The translations under genes and the position numbers were made by a program. DNA of 64,000 bases, taken from the NCBI GenBank assembly GCA_026400835.1, contig JAPLOA010000056.1:1-64000 (forward strand), in the 5' to 3' direction. The notes under the pieces were generated by a model. That model was not told where the DNA came from and searched no databases. It worked only from the letters and a program-made list of their open reading frames with translations. Of this stretch, positions 52,081 through 61,952 are shown in pieces (within the stretch, counting starts at the first letter, position 1; each line of letters starts with the position of its first letter). The DNA comes from Planctomycetales bacterium (GTDB lineage Bacteria; Planctomycetota; Planctomycetia; Planctomycetales; Planctomycetaceae).

Positions 52081-53428
52081 CGAATTGAACGGAGGTTGCC
52101 CGCACAACATTTCCCACAGCAGAACACTCAGCGAATACTGATCGCTGCGAGCATCGACGTCATCGGCTTCCCGTGCATGACCCGAGTGACAGACTTCCAG
52201 TTGCTCGCGCGACATGCAGGCCAGACTGCCGCCAAAGTAAGCTGCCGGGGGCACCCGGTCGAGCTTTGAACAGAAGCTGATATTGAAGTCGACAATTTTC
52301 GGAGCCCCGTTTTCATCCAGCAAAATACTAACCGGCTTGAGATCTCGATGAAGCACGCCTTGCTCGTGCGCAGACTGGAGTGCAGACGCGACCTGAATTC
52401 CGAACAGACAAACCGTATCAGGCCAGGTGGCTTTCTGTAGTCGACGGTGCAAAGGCTGTTCGTGAGCAGTCCCGGTGACCCCAAAGCCGCTTCCGGATTC
52501 CTGCAACTGACGACTGATCGCCTTCAACAAAGCCGTGCCGGACCAATCGGATTTCGGCAACAGACGCAGTTGGCCCAGCACTTCTGAAAGCGATGCTCCG
52601 GCAACGTACTGCATGGAAAGCAGACGCCCATTCCTCTCCGGGAGTATGCGCTGTTCGTAAACTCGCACAATGTCCGGATGATCCAGTTGAGCGAGCGTCT
52701 GAGCTTCATTGCTGCGAGTGACACTAATCTTCAGCGCCACACAGGCGTTGCATGGACTTTTGACGAGCCCGAAACACTGTGGCAAATACTCCGCTGCCCA
52801 GGCGAGTCAACAGATCAAAATCGTCGATCGTGTCGCCGGGCGGGAGAGTCATCTTTTGCCGCGATTCTGCCCGCATCGAACTGGATTCAACGGATTCGGC
52901 CTGACCAATGAGTCGTTTGAGTCGATCGGCCAAACCCGGAAATCGCGCCACGAACTTACTCAGCCTGACATCTTCGCCCGATTGACGCCGAATGTGGAAT
53001 TCTTCACAAACGAAATCACATGGAGCTAAACCGTCCGGCTCTTTCAGTTCCGGCCACTCATCGAAACACTGTTCAACCGACTTTGGATCCGTTTTGTGAG
53101 TCCAGCGTTGTTCGAAATCAACCTTTACCAATTCAATCAGCGTCAGGCGGCGAGTGAACGGGAGTACTGGACGATGAAACCTCCACGATACCAGATACTC
53201 ATGAGACTCCCTGTTTCGAAACACGATTTCGATCGCAGTGCGGACTTCAGTCGGCATTGTCACGGGACTTGAGAACACAATGTTGGCTGAAGCCAACGCT
53301 ACGAATGCTGCGAACACCAGAAATGCTGAACCGGCGAGCGGCACTCGTCTCACAAGTTGCGATTCTGTCAGACACTCGCTGAAATTCAACCGGGGTCGCT
53401 TGAACAGTCCGCCACAATCCGTTGCCAT
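52021..53428 (-). pseudogene. Broken Ser/Thr protein kinase
   Basis: Two overlapping frames carry one protein. The first (53428 to about 52740) has an N-terminal region and the glycine-rich loop DDFDLLTRLGSGVFATVFRA, then runs out near MQRLC. The second (about 52750 to 52021) resumes with VALKIS, then LDHPDIVRVYEQ, HRDLKP and KIVDFNIS, so a frameshift lies around 52735-52750. Catalytic sites are decayed: the Asn expected after HRDLKP is Ser (KPVSIL). The activation segment reads GGSLACMSREQL where YMSPEQL is usual. The kinase lobe ends at MLCGQPPF, where a family A repeat begins. ATG 53428 is the likely original start, 51 bp from the divergent dipeptidase gene. It is almost certainly inactive. 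Confidence 0.82.
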
Positions 53429-53479
53429 GCTCACAGAATGATCGGTTGCGAAGAATACGTCTCTTCCCAGGATAAAAAC

Positions 53480-54337
53480 ATGAACACGCCGCAAAACTTG
53501 ACTCCTCAGGCCTTCTGGGCTGACCAGATGGAACAAGGCTATTCACTCGTCGAGCAGATTCTGGCTTTTCCGGTGCAGGAATCAGGCGAAGGTTTTGCGT
53601 CATTGAAAGACGCGGTCGAAGAAGATGGAGTCGAGATCCTCTTTTCGACCTCAAAGATTGCCGGCGCGCTGGATCGCGTCTTCTACATGCGACAGAGCCT
53701 CGTGAAAGATGTGCTGGCCATTGGCCGCGAGATGAATCGTCGTGGCTGGATTCTGAAGATCGAGGACGGCTATCGTTCGCTGGCGATGCAGAAACAGCTC
53801 GGCAGCAAGCCGGAGCTATTCGACGCCATTCTGAAGAAATGCATTTGGGAGAACGGAGGCACGATTCCGCCGGTCGAGCTGGTGTTCCGTCGGGGCTCTG
53901 TTTTGATCGCCAATATCCCCAAAGTGGGAACTCATATGTCCGGATCGGCGATTGATATCTCGGTCTTTCGACGTGACGACGGCAGTGAAGTCTGGCGTGG
54001 AAACACTTATCTGGAGATGAGCGAACGAACGCCGATGAGAAGTCCGTTCGTCGAGCCGGAATTTGTGCAGAACCGACTTGAGATCACCGCAGTGATGGAG
54101 TCACACGGCTTTATGCATTTTCCGTTTGAGTTCTGGCATTACAACAAAGGTGACGGGCTCGGGCATATCCTCACCGGCAACAAAGCACCGGCCAGCTTCG
54201 GCCCTGTGCATTGGGATCCCACAACCAACAAGGTCACGGCCGTTGATAATCCCTCGGAGCCTCTGCGACCGCTGCCCGAGATTGAACGCGAAATCGCCGC
54301 CGCAGTGGAACGCGCGAAAGCCGCTGGAACAAGTTAA
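53480..54337 (+). CDS. M15-type D-Ala-D-Ala dipeptidase-like protein
   Basis: This 285-residue protein resembles VanX-type M15 metallopeptidases, which cleave D-alanyl-D-alanine. The zinc ligands appear complete: His152 and Asp159 in THMSGSAIDISVF and His220 in FEFWHY, with Glu217 as the catalytic base. The N-terminal 90 residues are helical and not recognised. There is no signal peptide, as expected for a cytoplasmic dipeptidase. The ATG at 53480 follows AGGA with good spacing; the frame is open further upstream without support. Cell wall or peptide recycling is the likely context. Substrate preference is not inferable. Confidence 0.8.
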   Translation: MNTPQNLTPQAFWADQMEQGYSLVEQILAFPVQESGEGFASLKDAVEEDGVEILFSTSKIAGALDRVFYMRQSLVKDVLAIGREMNRRGWILKIEDGYRSLAMQKQLGSKPELFDAILKKCIWENGGTIPPVELVFRRGSVLIANIPKVGTHMSGSAIDISVFRRDDGSEVWRGNTYLEMSERTPMRSPFVEPEFVQNRLEITAVMESHGFMHFPFEFWHYNKGDGLGHILTGNKAPASFGPVHWDPTTNKVTAVDNPSEPLRPLPEIEREIAAAVERAKAAGTS

Positions 54338-54492
54338 TGGTCGGTTTTATCGGAGAAGCGGTGCAGTACCGGATTAATGGTTTATAGGTCCCATAAGTCA
54401 CATAACTCGCATATGTCCCATAAGTCCGATTTGGCTTTCCTGTCTTATCCTTCGCATCCAAAGTCATTCCCCCTAACGGGGCACATAACCGA

Positions 54493-55140
54493 ATGAGAAG
54501 AGTCATTCTGGTGCGACATGGAGAGTCTGAGATTAACGCCGTCTGGAAAGAAAAGGCGATTTTCTGCGGCCAGATTGATACACCTCTGACGGAGAAAGGT
54601 CGACGGCAGGCACTCGACGTCGGACGACTTCTGGCAGACACTTCGCAGTTCAGGATTTCTCACGCAGTCAGTTCAACGCTTGTACGTGCTGTCGACACGC
54701 TGCAGTTGATCAGGCAACAATTGACGACAGCACCAGAACTGCTGCCTGCAATGCCCGCATTCAACGAACGGTCACTCGGGCTTTTCGAGGGCCGCGCGAA
54801 GGAAGAGGTCTACAGAGAATTCCCGGAGTACGAAAGCGATTCCGACTATTGTAATTTTCGCGACCACTATCAACAGAAGGCTCCGGGGGGTGAGAACCTT
54901 TCTGAAGTCACTTCACGCGTATGGCCAGCGCTGGAAACGGTGTTGGATCTTGCAGAGCCGGATGTTCTGATCGTTGCTCACTGCCAGGTGATCCGCTGCC
55001 TGATTGCTCGCGCGATTTCGCTTGATGCGAACGGGATCTCAAGTCTTAAAATTCCTCACGCTGTACCAATCCTGCTGACTCAAACCGGGACTCATGGATT
55101 CAGTTTGGCTCGAAACTTTGAGTCAGACACCAGAGGATAA
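54493..55140 (+). CDS. Histidine phosphatase family protein
   Basis: This 215-residue phosphoglycerate mutase-like phosphatase has the nucleophile motif VRHGESE (His9), with LTEKGRRQA near 32, the acid residue in FNERSLGLFEGR (about 90) and the second His in VAHCQVIR (about 163). It acts through a phosphohistidine on small phosphorylated metabolites; the substrate is unknown. It starts at ATG 54493 without a strong ribosome binding site. The upstream 155 bp carry short repeats of cataagtc (three to four copies, about 54391-54425), giving a small direct-repeat patch of unknown role. Confidence 0.85.
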   Translation: MRRVILVRHGESEINAVWKEKAIFCGQIDTPLTEKGRRQALDVGRLLADTSQFRISHAVSSTLVRAVDTLQLIRQQLTTAPELLPAMPAFNERSLGLFEGRAKEEVYREFPEYESDSDYCNFRDHYQQKAPGGENLSEVTSRVWPALETVLDLAEPDVLIVAHCQVIRCLIARAISLDANGISSLKIPHAVPILLTQTGTHGFSLARNFESDTRG

Positions 55141-55234
55141 AATTGAAACCATCGGGCAACAGCAAGGGCTGGCTCAGCGACATTCTCTTGTCGGGAAGTG
55201 TATCAGGAAAGCTCTTCCAAAAATCGCGGATGGT

Positions 55235-57835
55235 TCAGGCCGGTGGTCCTGAGCGGACAATCCGGCCTCCCTGCTTTCCGGGACCCGGGCCTAATTCGAT
55301 TTCCCAATCGGCCTGTGAAATCAGTGCCTGATCGTGATCGATAACCACTACGGAATGGCCGGTTTGCAGAAGAAACTCAATACAGCCGACCAGACGTTCA
55401 ATATCCTGCATGTGCAGGCCGACGGAAGGTTCGTCCAGCAGAAACAGCGTCCTGCCGGAACGTGCGAGTTGAGCCGCTTTGCGGTTTTCTGCAGCCACTT
55501 CGCCGTCCGCCAGCGGAATCCCGGCCAGCATTGCGGCGATGCGAAGTCGTTGAGCTTCTCCACCGGAAATGGTACTCAACGGTTGCCCGAGTCGCAGATA
55601 TCCGAGGCCAGTCTGGCGGATTGCGTTCAAACGTTGCTGAATTCGATGATGCCCATTAAAGAACGTAAATGACTCATCGGCCGTCATGTTCAGGATGTCA
55701 AAAACGGAACGATCCCGGTACCGAACCTCCAGCACTTCCGGACGAAATCGGCGACCGCTGCATTCTTCGCAGACCGTTTCGATGTCTGCCAGAAACTGCA
55801 TTGCCACAGTCACAATGCCTCGCCCTTCGCACACCGGGCATCGTCCGCCGGAAGCCGCATTAAAGCTGAACATGGCACGCGAGTAATTTCGTTTACGAGC
55901 CTCATGCGTTTCCGCCAGAAGAACTCGGATGTCATCAAAGACGCCGATCCACGTGGCCGGAATACTTCGACGAGATCTTAGAACCGGACTCTGATCCAGC
56001 AACACGACATGATCGATGCCATCAGCTCCCTCCAGGCGATCAAGAGTTCCCGTCGCATCAGGCGGCATCGGCAGCTTCAGATGCTGGCACATCGCCGGAT
56101 AAAGAGTATCGATGATCAGAGAACTCTTGCCGCTGCCGCTGACTCCGGTCACCGCGCAGAAAACACCGAGCGGCAAGTCAACATTCAGTCCTTTGATGTT
56201 GTGGCAATTGGCGTTTTGAAGATTCAGCCATGTTTCGGGTGTTCGGCGGGAAGCGACTGAGGTCGAGGAGAGTTGGGCTTTGTTTAGCCTTAACTTCTCA
56301 CCCGTCAGAGTCTTCGCCTTCAGCAATTGAGCCACAGAGCCCTGAAATTCTACTCGCCCACCTTCCGAACCAGCTCCGGGGCCAATTTCAACAATCTCAT
56401 CGGCCGCGAGAATGAATTGCGGATCGTGCTCGACCACAATCACCGTATTGCCTGCGCGTTGAAGATTACGGACGCAGTTGATGATGCGATTTGTATCGCT
56501 GGCATGCAATCCGGCTGTCGGTTCATCCAGAACATAAAGCGTATTGATCAATCCGGAACCCAGAGCCGACGTCAACATGACTCGCTGAGCTTCCCCGCTG
56601 GAAAGTGATTTCATAGCGCGATCGAGCGACACGTAGCCAAGACCGCTTTGACGCAAAAACTGCAGGCGGCGATCTGCATGCTCATAAGCAGAACGCAGGC
56701 CGATTTTCATTTCTGCTGAAAGAGCTGCGAACTGAGATTCCAGCCAGATTGTAAGGTCCTCAAGCTCCAGTTGAGCGATCTCGGGCAACGTCATCGAGCC
56801 CCAGCGGATGTGTCGAGCCTCCTCATTCAGTCGTGTCCCGTGACATGATGTGCAAGGCGAACTGGACAGGACGTTTTTCTCCGACGTCCGCTTTCGTTTC
56901 GAAGTCGGCGGGGGAGCAAGCTTTTGCTGGCCGGTCCCTTCGCAAACGGAACAGGCACCGAGAGGTGAGAGAAAGTTCAGCAGATCGGCTGAGAGTTCGG
57001 GGAACTGACGAGAACAGTTCGGGCAGGCACGGCGATGCGAATAGCGGAGGCATTGCCAGGCAATACCGTCAACGACCATGGTTTCTGAGGACACGTTTTC
57101 TGAGCGGACTGAGGACGTCGATTCGACCAGCACCAGACAGGCCGCGCTCGAAAGAGAACTGGAGTTGTGGACGGCTTCGGCAATTCGAGTGGCCGCTGAG
57201 GAGTCCGCTTTGAGTCGATCGGCCACGACGATCAACGGAGACTGCGCCAGTGAGAGATTCAATTCTTCCATCCGCACGGTTTTTTCTCCCACGATCGCGC
57301 GAGGAAAACCTTGTCGGACGAGGTCAGCCGGCAAATTTGCATCTGTTGAGCGATCAAAACCAATCACCGCGCAGATCTGGACGCGACAGTTGGCGGCTTT
57401 CTGGAGAATTTCGACAGCCGCATGTTCTGCGGAAATCACATCGATCGGAATCTGGCAGGCGGGGCAAAACTGACGGCCAGCCTGAGCCACCAAAAGGCGG
57501 AGAGAATCGAGAACTTCAGAACGTGTTCCGAGAGTATTCCGAGCACCATCCGAGCGTAACTGCTGTCGGATCGCGATCGCCGGCGGCAAACCCGAGATGC
57601 GATCAGCGGCCGGACGTTCGATGCGATCCAGAAACTGCCGCGCTGACGGAGAGAAAGTTTCGATGTATCGCCGCTGGCCTTCGGCATACAGAGTATCAAA
57701 CGCCAGACTGCTTTTTCCGGAACCACTGAGTCCACAGATCACAGTCAGGGCGTGATGAGCAATCTTCAGGGAGATGCCCTGCAAGTTGTGAACTCGCCCA
57801 CCTTCCAGCTCGATAAACCGCGAAACAGACACCAA
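55235..57835 (-). CDS. UvrA-like ABC ATPase, excinuclease subunit A paralogue
   Basis: This 866-residue protein has the tandem ABC and zinc-finger plan of UvrA. Walker A motifs are GLSGSGKSS (35-43) and GVSGSGKSS (about 570). CxxC pairs occur in [16 protein letters not shown] and CTSCHGT, and again in CPVCEGRG and CEECSGRR. Both Walker B regions ([18 protein letters not shown]) are present. The first signature reads LSSGEAQR and the second ISGGEAQR, where LSGGE is usual. At 866 residues it is shorter than canonical UvrA (about 940), so it is probably a UvrA2/DrrC-like paralogue in damage or drug response. A TTG start at 57835 follows cgggggtc; GTG 57832 is equivalent. No uvrB is nearby. Confidence 0.88.
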   Translation of the reverse strand: MVSVSRFIELEGGRVHNLQGISLKIAHHALTVICGLSGSGKSSLAFDTLYAEGQRRYIETFSPSARQFLDRIERPAADRISGLPPAIAIRQQLRSDGARNTLGTRSEVLDSLRLLVAQAGRQFCPACQIPIDVISAEHAAVEILQKAANCRVQICAVIGFDRSTDANLPADLVRQGFPRAIVGEKTVRMEELNLSLAQSPLIVVADRLKADSSAATRIAEAVHNSSSLSSAACLVLVESTSSVRSENVSSETMVVDGIAWQCLRYSHRRACPNCSRQFPELSADLLNFLSPLGACSVCEGTGQQKLAPPPTSKRKRTSEKNVLSSSPCTSCHGTRLNEEARHIRWGSMTLPEIAQLELEDLTIWLESQFAALSAEMKIGLRSAYEHADRRLQFLRQSGLGYVSLDRAMKSLSSGEAQRVMLTSALGSGLINTLYVLDEPTAGLHASDTNRIINCVRNLQRAGNTVIVVEHDPQFILAADEIVEIGPGAGSEGGRVEFQGSVAQLLKAKTLTGEKLRLNKAQLSSTSVASRRTPETWLNLQNANCHNIKGLNVDLPLGVFCAVTGVSGSGKSSLIIDTLYPAMCQHLKLPMPPDATGTLDRLEGADGIDHVVLLDQSPVLRSRRSIPATWIGVFDDIRVLLAETHEARKRNYSRAMFSFNAASGGRCPVCEGRGIVTVAMQFLADIETVCEECSGRRFRPEVLEVRYRDRSVFDILNMTADESFTFFNGHHRIQQRLNAIRQTGLGYLRLGQPLSTISGGEAQRLRIAAMLAGIPLADGEVAAENRKAAQLARSGRTLFLLDEPSVGLHMQDIERLVGCIEFLLQTGHSVVVIDHDQALISQADWEIELGPGPGKQGGRIVRSGPPA

Positions 57836-58019
57836 TTAGACCCCCGGAAGGAAAGATCGTTTACGAAGGCAACACACAAAACCAGCAGTTCAGACCGGTC
57901 ATTCTGAGGGTTAGAGCATTGATCGCCCAACGAACGATCGAAGATTCTCGTGCGGCGGCCCTGAGCCGACTTTTCCTCACAAAAATTGCTTCCCAATGCC
58001 AGGAGCGCCCCTGAGCAGG

Positions 58020-58047
58020 TTGCGTCTCCAGGGAGCAGTTCTATAAT
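58020..58047 (+). promoter_or_regulatory. Sigma-70-like promoter for the nuoI cluster
   Basis: TTGCGT (58020-58025) and a perfect TATAAT (58042-58047) are separated by 16 bp. The site lies 78 bp upstream of the nuoI ATG, on its strand, at the right end of a gene-free gap between divergent genes. It is the best promoter match seen in the window. Confidence 0.5.
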
Positions 58048-58124
58048 CCAGTCAACTCTTTTCTGACTGTCATATTCCTGCCTTAAAGAGCGATTCGCAA
58101 GGCCGCGACCGGGGGTTGATTCCC

Positions 58125-58676
58125 ATGTTTTTGTGGTTCCGCAACGTCTGGATGTCTGTTGTGACCGTCCTGCAGGGGATGTACGTCACGCTCTTGACGA
58201 TGTTCAAGACGTACAACCGCCGCACTTTTACCGAGGTCTACGAGTATCCGGAAGTGCCGCTGAAGGTGAAGCCTCGTTATCGTGGTTTCCATCGATTTGA
58301 CCTGACCACATGCATTGGCTGTGAAAAGTGTGCGGTTGCCTGTCCGGTAGACTGCATTTATATCGACAAAGAAAAAAGCCCGGTCGGAAAAGGCTTCCGA
58401 ATCAATGGCTTTACGATTGACTACACCAAGTGCATGTTCTGTGCGTTGTGCGTCGATCCGTGTCCTGTTGACTGTATTTTCATGGGGTCCAATCATGACC
58501 TCAGCTGCTACAGTCGTGATGGATGCATTGTTGACTATGCGAAACTGCCGTTGCAGATTGCATGGGGTAAGGCCTCGCTGAATCCGACGGTTGTTGCGGA
58601 ATCCAAAGTTCTGCACTCACCAGTTTGGGTGAAGGGTGAGCCGAGTCCGTTTGAGTTTGCGGGGACTGAGCATTAG
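58125..58676 (+). CDS. nuoI: NADH-quinone oxidoreductase subunit I
   Basis: This 183-residue peripheral arm subunit of complex I carries two [4Fe-4S] clusters (N6a, N6b). The ligands are Cys63, 66, 69 and 73 ([11 protein letters not shown]) and Cys103, 106, 109 and 113 ([11 protein letters not shown]). Both clusters are followed by PVDC. The N-terminal hydrophobic helix and the [18 protein letters not shown] segment match NuoI. The ATG at 58125 follows CGGGGG; a TTG three codons earlier is the alternative. It is the first gene of a same-strand cluster leading to nuoA, nuoC and nuoD. In standard nuo operons NuoI follows NuoH, so the order is unusual. Confidence 0.92.
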   Translation: MFLWFRNVWMSVVTVLQGMYVTLLTMFKTYNRRTFTEVYEYPEVPLKVKPRYRGFHRFDLTTCIGCEKCAVACPVDCIYIDKEKSPVGKGFRINGFTIDYTKCMFCALCVDPCPVDCIFMGSNHDLSCYSRDGCIVDYAKLPLQIAWGKASLNPTVVAESKVLHSPVWVKGEPSPFEFAGTEH

Positions 58677-58998
58677 CAGGGTGTAAAGAGGCGAGTCTAT
58701 AGCAGAATGGGCACTCTTGCCTGTCGAAAGTCAGTCGGACAGAAATGTCCAAATTGATATTGGAGTTTGACAACGCACAACGGATGTCGAGTGTGTGTGG
58801 TGTGATGTGCTGAAAAGGCCGCTCGGCTGTTATAGAGGTCGAGATGCCGGGTGATTTTGAAGCTGCAAATCGGAGTTTATGATCGAGAGAATTCTGGTAT
58901 TTGCAGTTTGCCGTGTTTGAGTGGTAGTGCAGATTCGGTAGAGATCTTCGACGGAGTTCGAGGATGATTGATCGAGTGTACTTTACGAAAAGCAGAAC
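58677..58998. other. Gap with a family C repeat, between nuoI and the DUF2203 gene
   Basis: No gene is seen here. A diverged family C copy lies at 58702-58750 (AATGGGCACTCTTGCCTGTC, then gaaagtcagtcggacagaaatgtcc). The repeat splits nuoI from the rest of the nuo cluster. Confidence 0.55.
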
Positions 58999-59448
58999 AT
59001 GGTTGCGGATGAAACTTTGCTGACTGCGGATGAAGTAAATCAGCGTTTGCCGCTGGTTCGTTCAATCGTTGGGGACATCGTTAGTCTTCATGCGGATATC
59101 TCGTTTCGTCGACAGCGATTGTTGTCGCTCAGAGAACGGCATCCAGCTCCGAAGTCGAACGATTCTGTCTACGAGCAGGAGGTTCTGCAGATGGAATCGG
59201 AACTGGCCGATGATGAGGTCCGCCTGGGCTCTTATGCTCAGGAGCTTCTGGATATCGGAGGGTTTCTGACGGATCCGGCGGAAGGTCGAGTCGACTTTCC
59301 GGGGGATCTTGGAGGAGAGCGAGTGTTCTTCTGCTGGCAGTCCGGTGAACCCGAGGTGCTAGGTTGGCATTCCGGGGCCTGTGGCGAATCAGAACGAATC
59401 CTGCTCGACCATGAACTTGGAAGTATGACGATTTCAGAGGGTAAGTGA
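58999..59448 (+). CDS. DUF2203 family protein
   Basis: This 149-residue cytoplasmic protein has an N-terminal helical pair (NQRLPLVRSIVGDIVSL, then RRQRLLSLRERH). The DUF2203 signature follows in the second half: DIGGFLTDPAEGRVDFPGD, then VFFCWQSGEPEVLGWHSG. Members are small and of unknown function. Its TGA overlaps the ATG of nuoA (TGATG at 59446-59450), so the two genes are translationally coupled. That coupling is the only hint of a role, perhaps in complex I assembly or metal supply. The ATG at 58999 has a weak ribosome binding site (gcagaac). Confidence 0.82.
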   Translation: MVADETLLTADEVNQRLPLVRSIVGDIVSLHADISFRRQRLLSLRERHPAPKSNDSVYEQEVLQMESELADDEVRLGSYAQELLDIGGFLTDPAEGRVDFPGDLGGERVFFCWQSGEPEVLGWHSGACGESERILLDHELGSMTISEGK

Positions 59449-59984
59449 TGACGGATCTCGTCGGGCATTTTTTAGCGTTTGGATTGTTGGCCATCGGTTT
59501 CCTGATGGTGCCGCTGATTGTCGGGCGATTTCTGCGCCCCAATTTGCCTAATCCGGAGAAGGATGCCATCTACGAATGCGGTGAGCCAGCCATTGGTTCC
59601 AGCTACATTCAGTTCGACCTTCGGTTCTATGTGGTGGCATTGCTGTTCATCATTTTCGACGTTGAAATTGCGTTCTTCTTTCCATGGGCGTCGGTCTATG
59701 GCAGTGCAATGCAATTGGCTGACTCGCGAATCACCGATGCTGCACGGTCAGACTTGAGTGCGCGATTGCTGAGTATTGATCCCACCGCGATGACTCCTGA
59801 TTACGTAGTTGCGTCAGATGCGGCAATCAAGCTGGGCTGGATAGGCCTGGCGGACATCCTCGTATTCTTCGGAGTTCTTCTGGTGGGATTCGCTTATGTC
59901 TGGAAACGCGGGGATCTGGACTGGATCCGGGCTCTGACGAAGAAATCACAACAGGCGAAGGATCAGACGGCTGGAATGGCCTGA
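59448..59984 (+). CDS. nuoA: NADH-quinone oxidoreductase subunit A, extended loop
   Basis: This 178-residue membrane subunit of complex I has three helices. Conserved features are the helix-2 motif FDVEIAFFFPWA and the helix 1-2 loop YECGEPAIGSSYIQFDLRFY. NuoA is normally about 120-150 residues. Here about 45 extra residues lie between helices 2 and 3 (about 85-130; ADSRITDAARSDLSARLLS and following), placed in a loop that is short in E. coli. The ATG at 59448 overlaps the DUF2203 stop. It is followed by nuoC after 53 bp; nuoB, normally between them, is absent. Confidence 0.92.
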   Translation: MTDLVGHFLAFGLLAIGFLMVPLIVGRFLRPNLPNPEKDAIYECGEPAIGSSYIQFDLRFYVVALLFIIFDVEIAFFFPWASVYGSAMQLADSRITDAARSDLSARLLSIDPTAMTPDYVVASDAAIKLGWIGLADILVFFGVLLVGFAYVWKRGDLDWIRALTKKSQQAKDQTAGMA

Positions 59985-60037
59985 CGTCTTGTCTCGAAGT
60001 TTCGCTGCTTTAGATCTTAAAATTGGATCCACTGTTC

Positions 60038-60571
60038 ATGGATATTCAGGGCATTCACTCGATCCTGCTGGAACGATTTGGCGAGTCTGTTGTCGGCAGT
60101 CAGACGTTTAAGGCGATTGACCCGTGGATTCAGGTTTCTGCGGCTTCGATTGTAGAAGTCTGCACGTTTCTGCGTGATGACTCACGATTCCTGTTCAATC
60201 ATCTGAACGATCTTTGCGGAGTCGATTATCTAGAGCCTGATGCAAAGAAGGCGGCCAAGTTCGGCCATGAGCCGCATGTCGAAGTGGTATACCACCTCAG
60301 CAGCCTGAAGCAGAGACATCAGTTGAAGTTGAAAGTTGTTGTACCTCGCTGGAAGCACAACGTAGAAGGGCAGTTGCCGGTCGTTCCATCTCTCAGTGCA
60401 GTGTTTGGAATTGCCAACTGGCACGAACGCGAAGCCTATGATCTCATGGGGATTCACTTCGAAGGCCATCCTAATCTGCGTCGGATTCTGTGTCCGGAAG
60501 ACTGGATTGGTCATCCAATGCGTAAGGATTACGCCTTTCCGCTTGAGTATCATGGTGTGCGTGGTCGTTAA
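60038..60571 (+). CDS. nuoC: NADH-quinone oxidoreductase subunit C
   Basis: This 177-residue 30-kDa-type subunit of the complex I peripheral arm has the diagnostic segment HEREAYDLMGIHFEGHPNL (about 130-148), followed by RRILCPEDWIGHPMRKDY. That block is the quinone-module interface conserved from bacteria to mitochondria. The frame starts at ATG 60038; a TTG at 60023 has no better site. It is encoded separately from NuoD (no CD fusion) and 66 bp upstream of it. No NuoB gene precedes it. Confidence 0.93.
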   Translation: MDIQGIHSILLERFGESVVGSQTFKAIDPWIQVSAASIVEVCTFLRDDSRFLFNHLNDLCGVDYLEPDAKKAAKFGHEPHVEVVYHLSSLKQRHQLKLKVVVPRWKHNVEGQLPVVPSLSAVFGIANWHEREAYDLMGIHFEGHPNLRRILCPEDWIGHPMRKDYAFPLEYHGVRGR

Positions 60572-60637
60572 CTGTGAATTTCCCGGGGATTATTCGAAGA
60601 GTTGGCTCGGCAGTGTTCGGCCAGGAGTTCTTTGTCC

Positions 60638-61876
60638 ATGAGTTTGCAGATTGAAGATCCACGCATCGTTGAGTTCGACGTTCAGACCGATGAGATGCTG
60701 GTCAATATGGGACCTCAGCATCCCAGCACTCATGGTGTGTTGCGACTATTGCTGAGAACCGACGGGGAAATTGTGCATGAATGCACGCCTCATATCGGCT
60801 ATCTGCATCGCTGTGCAGAAAAGATCGGTGAGAACCTGTCGCCTCCGCAGTACATTCCGTATACGGACCGGATGGACTATCTGGCCGCGATGAACATGAA
60901 TCTCGGCTTTGCATTGGCTGTCGAGAAGCTGATCGGGATGGAAGTCCCGGAAAAGGCCGTTCATCTCCGAGTTCTGATTGCGGAGATTGGCCGCATCGCG
61001 AGCCATCTCGTGGGGATGGGAACCTACGGCCTGGACCTTGGAACATTCAGTCCGTTTCTCTACGCGTTCCGTGAACGCGAGATTATTCTGGATCTGTTCG
61101 AAGAAGTTTGCGGTGCTCGCCTGACCTACAGCTACATCACGATCGGCGGGGCAACTCACGACCTTCCGGACGAGATTGAAATGCCGGATGGATTGGCGTC
61201 TCTGATTGGCAAGCACAAGGGTGAGCGTTTGCCGTTTCTGGACGTCATCGAGATCTTCCTGCAGTGGTTGGAACTCCGAATTCGTGAGTATCACACATTG
61301 CTGACCAGGAACATGATTTTTATCAGCCGTACTGCCGGTCTTGGCATTTTGTCGCCTGAATTGGCTGTCAGTTATGGCTGTACGGGGCCGGTCCTTCGCG
61401 GCAGCGGCGTTGATTTTGACCTCCGTCGCGACGGCGAAGCGATCTATACGCGAATGTACAAGGGCTACGATTTTGAAGTTCCTGTCGCTCCGTTCAAAGA
61501 AGCACCTCGCGAAGTTGTTGTCGGCGATAACTGGTGTCGGTTCTACGTCCGCATGATGGAAGTGGTTCAGGCGATTCGCCTCGTGCGTCAGGCGATTCCA
61601 AAGTACAAGGCGGCCACCGGTTCCTATCGGGAACCCTTCAAGATGAACACCAAGCTCCCTAAGGACGAGGTGTATCTTGAGACCGAGGCACCTCGCGGCC
61701 AGATGGGCTTCTACGTCGTTGGCAACGGAGAAGGCAATCCCCTTCGTCTGCGTGCGAAGAGCAGTTGTTTCTGCAACGTATCCGTCACAGACCAGATCTG
61801 TCAGGGCGTCCCCCTGGCCGATATTCCGGCGATCGTTGGATCGCTGGATATTGTCATGGGCGAAATCGACAGGTAG
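60638..61876 (+). CDS. nuoD: NADH-quinone oxidoreductase subunit D
   Basis: This 412-residue 49-kDa-type subunit of complex I contributes to the quinone cavity. Conserved patterns are NMGPQHPSTHGVLR (about 24-37), HIGYLHRCAEKIGE (about 54-67), RVLIAEIGRIASHL and the terminal GSLDIVMGEIDR. These histidine and arginine positions form the quinone-binding end. The start at ATG 60638 follows CCAGGAG with a ten-base gap. It is the last gene of the nuo segment here, and no further nuo gene follows before the convergent ABC-F gene, so the remaining subunits must lie elsewhere or are missing. Confidence 0.95.
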   Translation: MSLQIEDPRIVEFDVQTDEMLVNMGPQHPSTHGVLRLLLRTDGEIVHECTPHIGYLHRCAEKIGENLSPPQYIPYTDRMDYLAAMNMNLGFALAVEKLIGMEVPEKAVHLRVLIAEIGRIASHLVGMGTYGLDLGTFSPFLYAFREREIILDLFEEVCGARLTYSYITIGGATHDLPDEIEMPDGLASLIGKHKGERLPFLDVIEIFLQWLELRIREYHTLLTRNMIFISRTAGLGILSPELAVSYGCTGPVLRGSGVDFDLRRDGEAIYTRMYKGYDFEVPVAPFKEAPREVVVGDNWCRFYVRMMEVVQAIRLVRQAIPKYKAATGSYREPFKMNTKLPKDEVYLETEAPRGQMGFYVVGNGEGNPLRLRAKSSCFCNVSVTDQICQGVPLADIPAIVGSLDIVMGEIDR

Positions 61877-61952
61877 CGAATGGCCCGGGCATCCGCAGTT
61901 GGATCTGAATCACTCCCGGTCTCGATGATTGGTTGTTCATCCAAGTGCGATT

